A program made the translations under genes and the position numbers. A DNA stretch of 64,000 nt, taken from JBDZVM01 sp040255675. Its GTDB lineage: Bacteria > Actinomycetota > Actinomycetes > Acidothermales > Acidothermaceae. Of the stretch, positions 58,052-64,000 are shown one piece after another; positions within the stretch are counted from its first letter, which is position 1; each line of letters starts with the position of its first letter. The notes below the pieces were generated by a model that was given only the letters and a program-made list of their open reading frames with translations, searched no databases and was not told where the DNA came from. Location: assembly GCA_040255675.1 (NCBI GenBank), contig JBDZVM010000001.1, forward strand, positions 124,001 to 188,000. Reading direction: 5' to 3'.

Positions 58052-60313
58052 CTACGAAACTTCGTTGTGGATAGTGATATCGCCGCCGGTGACGTCTCCT
58101 GAGGCTTGGTAAATGGGGGTTGCTGTGTTGGGGTCTGTGCCAGTGGCGTAGATGCGCAAAACGAGGTGGTCGGGGGTCCCAGACTTGTTAGAGTCGCGGG
58201 CGTCGATCCGGATCGGGTACCTGGTGGTGCCACCGTTGATGGTGGCTTGGCCTTGGAAGTGTGCCCACTGGGTGTTGGTGACGACGAGCCATTGGAATCC
58301 GGTGGAGCTAAGGTGGAAGTCACCGGCATTGTAGTGGAACTCGAAGTTGCCGCCCGGTACTGTGGTTTGGCCGTTTTGGTATTTGACGACGAACCCGAAG
58401 TTCGCTTTGGAAGTGCCGTCCAGGCCAGGGAGCAAGTCACCGGTCTCTGAGGTTGCGCCGCCGGGGATGATCCAGCCGCCGCCGGTGGCGAACCCGCCGT
58501 TCGGGTCGTAGACCACCAGCAGCGCGGTAGAAGATGCCGACCAGTTCCCGGCAGCATCGACGGCGCGGACGCCGACGGGGTAGAGGCCGGCGGCGAGCCC
58601 GGAGATTGCGCCGCTGAGTGTGCCGTTGGAGGACACCAGCGGGGTAGCCTGCCCTATACCGGGGTCGGTGCCTATCCATATCTCCCCGCCCACCACGCCG
58701 GACAATGCGTCGGACACGGCCGCCGTGACGCCGGTGGTGTCCGAGACCGCCATTGGTTGGATCGAGAATGTTGGAATACCGACTACAGGCGCGGTCTGGT
58801 CCACGTTGACGGTCAGGCTCGCGCTCGCGGTGTTACCGGCGTTGTCATACGCGGTGCCGGTGATGATCTGATCTGCGCCGTCGCTGTTGATCGTGACCGA
58901 CGCTGGGCACGTTGCGACGCCCGACAAAGCGTCCGCGCAAGTGAAAGTGATTGTTACCGGCTTGTTGTACCAGCCGTCGCTGTTGGGCTGGCGGTCGACT
59001 GCCGCAGTTACCGTTGGAGCGGTGGTGTCGACAAGCCCCACATATCGGACGACTTCGAAGTCAGAGCCGCTGTAACCGGCGGTCACGATCGCTCCGTCGG
59101 GTTGCAGCGCGAGTGCTTGTGCTTCGCCTCCGCTTGGATAAGCGGTCGTAACAATACCGTCGACTCCGAAGGTCTGGTCGAGGCGGCCGTCAGCGTTGTA
59201 CCGGACAACCGCCGTCACCGCACTTGAGGTCTGATCGACCGCAACAACCTTGCCGTCTGTCTGGGTTGCCACTCCGTAAATCGCAGACCCGGAGCCGACG
59301 TTGGTGACTACAACGCCATTGTCACCAAATGTCGGGTCGAGAGTGCCATCGGGTTGATACCGCGCCAGAGTGGAAGCCTCACCGCCGAGGTAGTAACCCC
59401 ATCCGCCGACTACGAGCTTCCCGTCAGGTAACAAGGCGACGGAATAAGCAGCTGCACCAGACGTCGTGGTCGCTTGTCCATTGGAACCAAACGTAGGGTC
59501 CAGCGAGCCGTTGGACGTGAGGCGGACGAGACCGAACGACGGGTAGCTGTTTCCGACGTCGCCGACTGCCACTATGGCACCGCCGGGTTCAACGGCGACC
59601 GCAAACGCGTCTGAGTAGACGCCGAAGTCAACCACTGCCACACCGTCGCTTCCGAACGTACTATCGAGCGAACCGTTCGTTTGATACCTCGCTATGAGGA
59701 AATCGCCTGTCGTGTCGTAAGCGACGTGTCCAGCGACGACGATATCGCCGTCGGATTCGATTGCCACCCCATATCCGAAGGCCTCGATGCCTACGGACGT
59801 CGTCACGAAGCCGTTGCTGCCAAAGCCATCGTCGGGCGACCCATCGTGAAGATAACGTGCTACGAGTATGGCATGCCTTCCGGTGGTCAGCCTGACATCG
59901 CCGGCGACAACGATCGATCCGTCCCCTTCCGTCGTGACTGCACGCACGTCGACATCGCTACCGAAGTCGGTTATTACCCTTCCACCTAAGCCGAAGCTGG
60001 TGTCGAGTGAGCCGGCGTCGTTGTAGCGCGCAATCGCGATTTCCCTTCGGCAGTCGAACGGAAATGGCAGACACGACGAAGGATCCTGGGTGGTCCCGGC
60101 CGCGATTATTTTGCCGTCGCTGTCGATAGTGACGGCGGAGGCGGAGTCGCTGCCTCCGAAATCCGTCGCGACTTCTCCTGCGACTCCAAATGTCGGATCG
60201 AGGTCTCCCGGTGTCAACGCGTTCGCTGACGCCACGGTAGGCACCACGACAATGCCAGCAATTGCTAGAGCTATAAGACCGTACAAGCTGTCGCGAGATT
60301 TCAACTGTGGCAC
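58052..60313 (-). CDS. Secreted delta-60 repeat protein with Ig-like region
   Basis: A 753-residue exported protein. The signal peptide (LYGLIALAIAGIVVVPTVASANA) is followed by about seven repeats of the delta-60 type, each with a 'LDPTFGxxGxV...VAVDxDGKIVVAG' pattern, for example LDTSFGLGGRVITDFG and LDPTFGSNGQATTTSG, which form a beta-propeller-like structure. Next come an Ig-like segment (TITFTCADALSGVATCPASVTI) and a post-COAP-1-like C-terminal region with GGFATGGGWIIPGG and FEFHYNAGDFHLSSTG. These modules occur together in actinobacterial surface proteins of unknown function. There is no LPxTG. The GTG start has GGTGGGAA upstream. Confidence 0.87.
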   Translation of the reverse strand: MPQLKSRDSLYGLIALAIAGIVVVPTVASANALTPGDLDPTFGVAGEVATDFGGSDSASAVTIDSDGKIIAAGTTQDPSSCLPFPFDCRREIAIARYNDAGSLDTSFGLGGRVITDFGSDVDVRAVTTEGDGSIVVAGDVRLTTGRHAILVARYLHDGSPDDGFGSNGFVTTSVGIEAFGYGVAIESDGDIVVAGHVAYDTTGDFLIARYQTNGSLDSTFGSDGVAVVDFGVYSDAFAVAVEPGGAIVAVGDVGNSYPSFGLVRLTSNGSLDPTFGSNGQATTTSGAAAYSVALLPDGKLVVGGWGYYLGGEASTLARYQPDGTLDPTFGDNGVVVTNVGSGSAIYGVATQTDGKVVAVDQTSSAVTAVVRYNADGRLDQTFGVDGIVTTAYPSGGEAQALALQPDGAIVTAGYSGSDFEVVRYVGLVDTTAPTVTAAVDRQPNSDGWYNKPVTITFTCADALSGVATCPASVTINSDGADQIITGTAYDNAGNTASASLTVNVDQTAPVVGIPTFSIQPMAVSDTTGVTAAVSDALSGVVGGEIWIGTDPGIGQATPLVSSNGTLSGAISGLAAGLYPVGVRAVDAAGNWSASSTALLVVYDPNGGFATGGGWIIPGGATSETGDLLPGLDGTSKANFGFVVKYQNGQTTVPGGNFEFHYNAGDFHLSSTGFQWLVVTNTQWAHFQGQATINGGTTRYPIRIDARDSNKSGTPDHLVLRIYATGTDPNTATPIYQASGDVTGGDITIHNEVS

Positions 60314-60827
60314 TTCCCACCCACTGATTAGGTCCCACCTCGTCGTTCAGGCTAGCGCCGCGCAGGCCAGTGCGGGACAACTTCGTCGAACTGGCTGCTT
60401 ACCGGCCTGATGCTACGCCCAGCGCAATTCGGGCACGGCGCGCGGCGAGCGGGCACCCAACGCAGTGGACCGGATCCTTCAGGCCCACGCGCGGCGTACG
60501 GCTCACCTAACGTGGCCGGATAGAGGGAGGTGAAGCCTGAAGGCCTGGGTGTGCCTGGGCCCGACGGTCGGGGCGCCCATTGATGCGGCCTGGGGTCAGG
60601 CAACGAACATACCTCGGCGCCCGTGACCTCACCTGGCTGCCGTTGCGCCCCACAACCGCATCGCTGATGCTCGATGTCGGCCAGGGGAACGAATTCGGTA
60701 ACCCTCACAACGGTTCCTCCTACTGCGGCTGCCGTATAGGACAAGGAGCCTCGGCGCGCGAAGACGCTGAGAGCGTTATGACGAAGGGTTGTCTGCGCAG
60801 ATGGGTTGAATACCGAGATCGATACCC
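60314..60827. other. Intergenic region, delta-60 / copper operon
   Basis: 514 bp with no supported gene. A 9-bp inverted repeat, CCTTCAGGC (60476-60484) with GCCTGAAGG (60535-60543), is present. An open frame of the minus strand runs through but is the shadow of the CopD/CtaG gene frame and has no family-like sequence here. Confidence 0.5.
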
Positions 60828-62861
60828 TCACTGTTCGGAATCGCGGTGCAGTTGTTCGAGGCGAGCGTTGTACGCGGCGAGATCGGCGTCTTCGGCCGCG
60901 GGGTGCCGGGCACGGCGGGAGTTTTCTCGTTCGTCGGCGCGGTACCACTGCACGAATATCGCGGCGAGCACGATGACAGTCGGGATTTCGCCGAAGGCCC
61001 ATGCGATACCGCCGCCAGTTCGCTGGTCGGCAAGCAGCGAATGCACCCACGGCAAGCGAAGTGCCGAAAACCAGCTTTCGGCGAGCACCGTGGAGCTCAT
61101 CATAATCGCGACGCCGAAAAAGGCGTGGAACGGCATGCTGGCAAACAGCAAGCCGACTCGGCCCAGATGCGGAATCTTTCGTGGCGCCGGGTCGATTCCG
61201 AGCACGACCCAAAAGAACAACATGCCGATGGCCAGGAAATGTAAGTGCATCAGAATGTGCCCGCTGTGGTGCGACAGTGACCATTCGAAGGCCGGCGTGA
61301 AGTAGAACCCGTACAGCGTCGCGATATAGAGGCCGAGCGCGACCAGCGGGTGGGTAAGCAGGCGCACCGGTTTGCTGTGCAGCACCGCCAGCAGCCATTC
61401 GCGCGCGCCCCGGCTGCCGCCTTGGCCCCGGACAGGCAGCGCGCGAAGCGCCAGCGTGATGGGGGCGCCCATGCCGAACAGGATCGGCACGCCCATGGTC
61501 AGCGTCATGTGCTGCACCATGTGCGCACTGAAGGTGGCCTGGCCGTAGACCGCCAACCCGCCGCACAGCACGTACGCGACCAGCAGCAGACCCGCGCCGA
61601 AGGCGATGGAACGTCCGGCCGGCCACCGGTCGCCGCGGCGCCGCAGCCGCAGCACCCCGCCGTAATACAGGACGGCGACAGTGACGATGCCGCCGAGTAA
61701 GAGCACGTCGGGCCGCCCGCCGAACACCAGCCGCCCAAGCGTCATCTTCGGTACCGGGTAACCGATCAGCAGTTCGGCCCGCGTCGGCGTCGAGGTGGGT
61801 TGCACCGGCGTCGGCGTGCGCGACAGCGCGGTCGCCAGGCCGACGGTCGCGGCCATGATGGCGAGCTCGCCCGCCACGAATCTGACAAAACCGGGTACGA
61901 CGCGCTGGGCGGCGATCGGGCGCAGGTAGCGGCGTCGATGCCGGTAACCGAACGTGCCGAGCGCCACCAGCGCGACGACTTTGCCGATCACTAACCAGCC
62001 GTACCGGGTGTTCCACACCTGCTCGACGCTGCCCAGGCGCACCCACGCGTTGGCCACTCCCGAGACGCCGATCGCGACGTAGCACCACAGCGCGAGGGTG
62101 GAAAACCGCGGCAGCAGCCCGGCGAGAATTCGCCGCGATGTACGCCCCACCAGCACGATCGCGACAAGGCCGCCGACCCACAAGGACGCCGCGAGCAGAT
62201 GCACGAAAAGGCTCGACGTTGCGATGTCGTGGTTGCCCGCCGAGGCGGCATGGCCGGTGAGCGCCGGCGGAACCAACCCCCCGAGCGCGCACAAGGAAAC
62301 GAACGCGCCGCCGCCGAGGGTGAACGCCGTCCGCGCACCGAGGGTGACGACCCCCGCCAGCAAAATGCTGGCCAGCTGCGCTTGCCCGAGCGAGACGCCG
62401 AGGTAGTCGCGCATCATGCCCGGGGTGAGGGCGCCGACCGGGGCCGCGACCACGTCGGAGAGCCCGAACACGAGCCCGCCGAGCGCACCGACCAACCACA
62501 CCACCCCCCACCGCGAAGCGTGGCGCAGGCAACGCAAGCCGACGCCGGACAGCTCTGCCGGCTGCCCGCGCTTGTTCGGCTCCGCCGGCGCGAGCAAGAC
62601 GCCGACGGTCAAGGCACCGATGGCGCCGACCAGGCCGACGTTCGTGATCAGCGTGCAGATTGGCAGCGCCCATCCGGTCAGCGCGCCCGGGTCGGGGATG
62701 CCGGGCGGCGCGGGCGTGGGCCGCCCGCCGCCGATGAGCAGCGCGTCGATGAGGGCCACCAGCGCGGCGGCCGCGATTCCCGCGACCGCAAGCCTGGGCG
62801 TGCGGGAGGCATCCGGAAGCCGGCCGGATGAGCCGAAGCGCCCACCCGTGGAGTTGCTCAT
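60828..62861 (-). CDS. CopD domain / CtaG (caa3 assembly factor) fusion
   Basis: A 677-residue membrane protein of two parts. The N-terminal half (about 20-330, nine helices) is a CopD copper-resistance domain, with conserved residues in GHAASAGNHDIATSSLFVHLLAASLWVGGL. The C-terminal half is a CtaG/cytochrome c oxidase assembly domain (caa3_CtaG), with VYGQATFSAHMVQHMTLTMGVPIL, HILMHLHFLAIGMLFFWVVLG and the His-rich MPFHAFFGVAI. It likely imports copper across the membrane and helps metallate cytochrome oxidase. The ATG overlaps the CopC stop (ATGA). This fusion is common in actinobacteria. Confidence 0.9.
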   Translation of the reverse strand: MSNSTGGRFGSSGRLPDASRTPRLAVAGIAAAALVALIDALLIGGGRPTPAPPGIPDPGALTGWALPICTLITNVGLVGAIGALTVGVLLAPAEPNKRGQPAELSGVGLRCLRHASRWGVVWLVGALGGLVFGLSDVVAAPVGALTPGMMRDYLGVSLGQAQLASILLAGVVTLGARTAFTLGGGAFVSLCALGGLVPPALTGHAASAGNHDIATSSLFVHLLAASLWVGGLVAIVLVGRTSRRILAGLLPRFSTLALWCYVAIGVSGVANAWVRLGSVEQVWNTRYGWLVIGKVVALVALGTFGYRHRRRYLRPIAAQRVVPGFVRFVAGELAIMAATVGLATALSRTPTPVQPTSTPTRAELLIGYPVPKMTLGRLVFGGRPDVLLLGGIVTVAVLYYGGVLRLRRRGDRWPAGRSIAFGAGLLLVAYVLCGGLAVYGQATFSAHMVQHMTLTMGVPILFGMGAPITLALRALPVRGQGGSRGAREWLLAVLHSKPVRLLTHPLVALGLYIATLYGFYFTPAFEWSLSHHSGHILMHLHFLAIGMLFFWVVLGIDPAPRKIPHLGRVGLLFASMPFHAFFGVAIMMSSTVLAESWFSALRLPWVHSLLADQRTGGGIAWAFGEIPTVIVLAAIFVQWYRADERENSRRARHPAAEDADLAAYNARLEQLHRDSEQ

Positions 62862-63412
62862 CCGGCACCTCGACGGCTCGAACTGGCGGCGCGTAAGGCC
62901 GCGCGGCGACGACCGAGGTAGTACCAGAACCCGGCGATGACCGCCGCGCCCAAAGCGATGGGGATCACTAGCCACAACAGCCCGCCGCCGGAAGTTGCGC
63001 CCGCGGATGTCGGCTGCGGCGGCGGTGCGCCCGGCCCGGGCGCGGTGAGGTCGAACTCGACCGTGCCGTGCACGGTGTGCCCGTCGACCGACACCACGCG
63101 GTAGTTGACTTCGTAGCTTCCAACAGGCCCGAGCGGATAGAGCTGTTGCGTCACCTGGTCGTCGACCGCGACCGGCTGGCCGTCGTCCCAGCGCAGGCCG
63201 TCGGGACCCTCGACGGCCACGTGCACTTGAGTGACCGGCTCGTCGAACGTCAACGTGACGTGCGTAGGCGGGCTCGCCAGCGCGGCGCCGTCGGCGGGTG
63301 AGGTCGCGGTGAGGTACGCGTGCGCCCACGCCGGGGTGGCCGAAACCAACCCGACCATCATGGCCCCGGCGAGGGTCGCCGCGCCGAGCGCGATGCGACG
63401 GAGGCTCGTCAT
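62858..63412 (-). CDS. CopC-type copper-binding protein with C-terminal anchor
   Basis: A 184-residue protein. A signal peptide ends at PAWA, giving the mature N-terminus HAYLTATSPADGA, where the first His is a Cu(II) ligand in CopC. The later DGHTVHGTVEFDL supplies further His/Asp ligands. A Pro/Gly linker leads to a membrane anchor (LLWLVIPIALGAAVIAGFWYYLG). It probably hands copper to CopD. Both its start and stop overlap the neighbouring genes by 4 bp (ATGA). Confidence 0.92.
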   Translation of the reverse strand: MTSLRRIALGAATLAGAMMVGLVSATPAWAHAYLTATSPADGAALASPPTHVTLTFDEPVTQVHVAVEGPDGLRWDDGQPVAVDDQVTQQLYPLGPVGSYEVNYRVVSVDGHTVHGTVEFDLTAPGPGAPPPQPTSAGATSGGGLLWLVIPIALGAAVIAGFWYYLGRRRAALRAASSSRRGAG

Positions 63413-64000
63413 GATCCGGACCCGCGTGCGTCTGACCGGCGAGGCCGCAGCGCCGCGAGCGCCACGGCCGCCAGCGCGACGACGAGCGCCGCGATCGCCA
63501 AGCCTCGGGCGATCTCGTCGCTCGAATCGCCGGCCGGCGGGTCGGCGAGTGTCAGCGTCGGAGCCGGGTGGTCTGCGTCGGGCGTCGTCTCGTCCCAGTT
63601 GACGACGCTGCCGTCGCTGTAGGCTTGCGCCGCGTCGAACACGAGTGTTCCGGTATCGGGTAGCGGGCCGACCGAGATGTCGAACTCGTCGAACTGGCCG
63701 GGCAAAATGCCTTCGCCGTCGGCCTTCCACGTCACCGTGTGAACTGCCTTGGTCAGCGTGGCGCCATGCACCTTGACCGGCGCGGGCAGTTCGGCGGTCG
63801 CGGTTGTCGCCGTCCAGCCTGGTTTCGGCTTCAGGTTCACCGACGCCAGCGGGTGGTCGGTCGGGAACGTAACCGTCAGTTGAATGGTGCTTGCGGTAGC
63901 CGACTCCGTAGGCACTCGAAAGGTGAGCTTCGCCCAGCTACCGCCCGCGACCTCATTCGGATTGACGGTGACATGGGCGGCGGCCGGAAGAGCGGCGGCA
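63409..64000 (-). CDS. YcnI-type (DUF1775) copper-binding protein, 5' end beyond window
   Basis: The frame is open to the right edge of the window, so the signal peptide start lies outside. The visible part has AAAHVTVNPNEVAGGSWAKLTF, the mature N-terminus of YcnI, in which the first His with a nearby Glu binds Cu(II). DHPLASVNLKPKPGW and VHTVTWKADGEGILPGQFDEFDISVGPLPD are the family body. A C-terminal membrane anchor (LAIAALVVALAAVALAAL) ends the protein. It is the first visible gene of the ycnI-copC-copD operon, with an ATGA overlap into copC. Confidence 0.9.
   Translation of the reverse strand, partial: AAALPAAAHVTVNPNEVAGGSWAKLTFRVPTESATASTIQLTVTFPTDHPLASVNLKPKPGWTATTATAELPAPVKVHGATLTKAVHTVTWKADGEGILPGQFDEFDISVGPLPDTGTLVFDAAQAYSDGSVVNWDETTPDADHPAPTLTLADPPAGDSSDEIARGLAIAALVVALAAVALAALRPRRSDARGSGS

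Noticed and set aside
60352..62868. Long minus-strand open frame of 838 codons
   Set aside because: It is an Arg/Ala/Gly-rich shadow of the CopD/CtaG gene in another frame, with no family motif and no ribosome site.
1..64000. CRISPR, tRNA, rRNA, prophage or insertion sequence
   Set aside because: No spaced direct repeats, no T-loop/acceptor pattern in the gaps, and no transposase, integrase or phage structural gene was seen.

Overview
The window is high-GC DNA (by eye well above 60% G+C) with short gaps, many GTG/TTG starts and ATGA/GTGA stop-start overlaps. It fits a free-living aerobic actinobacterium (Actinomycetota). Supporting markers are a DUF4192 protein, a furA-katG pair, a PucR regulator, a WXG100-like protein, a CebR/CelR-type operator, leaderless promoters and a cyclase-AAA-TPR regulator. 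I cannot name the genus. There is no rRNA, tRNA, CRISPR array, phage or transposase. A 100-N scaffold gap (20796-20895) is flanked on both sides by the same 55 bp.

Layout. 1-4.7 kb: 3' end of a ClC/CBS channel, an MFS transporter, an Asp-box propeller protein coupled to a small MoaD/ThiS-like protein, and a DUF4192 protein. 4.8-12.5 kb: MgtA-type P-ATPase, universal stress protein, PEP synthase, amidase and a small Arg-rich protein. 12.5-14.4 kb: DUF1028 protein and a secreted GH16 glucanase with a CebR/CelR-type box. 14.5-17.6 kb: MMPL transporter, DUF302 protein and a CsoR-family regulator of the persulfide-sensing (CstR) type. 17.6-21 kb: sulfate assimilation operon in which the sulfite reductase carries a C-terminal MoaD/CysO-like domain ending in Gly-Gly, followed by APS reductase and an unknown protein. 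21.4-24.6 kb: MarR regulator, NTF2-like protein, DJ-1/PfpI protein and a drug-type MFS exporter.

24.9-40.0 kb is a large catabolic region. It holds a peptide-type ABC importer (substrate-binding gene frameshifted), a Rossmann protein, a PucR regulator, an HbpS-like protein, and a minus-strand operon for a haem-oxygenase-like diiron enzyme, two Rieske proteins, a flavin ferredoxin reductase, an aldehyde dehydrogenase, a gamma-glutamyltransferase and RidA. I read it as uptake and oxidation of an unidentified nitrogenous, possibly gamma-glutamylated, substrate. 40-53 kb: DUF1275 and DUF218 proteins, a two-domain cyclase with AAA and TPR modules, a secreted protein, furA-katG, a WXG100-like protein, a glycosyltransferase and MscL with a zinc ribbon. 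53.5-56.6 kb: CBS protein, then an MBL-rhodanese, rhodanese and TauE operon behind an operator with the same arms as the one before the MMPL gene. 56.7-64 kb: CynX-type MFS, a secreted delta-60 repeat protein, and a copper operon (CopD/CtaG fusion, CopC, YcnI).

The main biological threads are: (1) a probable persulfide/sulfite-stress regulon linking two loci about 40 kb apart through matching ATACCC-N4-GGGTAT operators and a CstR-like repressor; (2) a sulfite reductase fused to a sulfur-carrier domain; (3) an undescribed oxidative catabolic cluster built round a six-ligand diiron enzyme; and (4) a cyclase whose two domains appear to split the catalytic residues.
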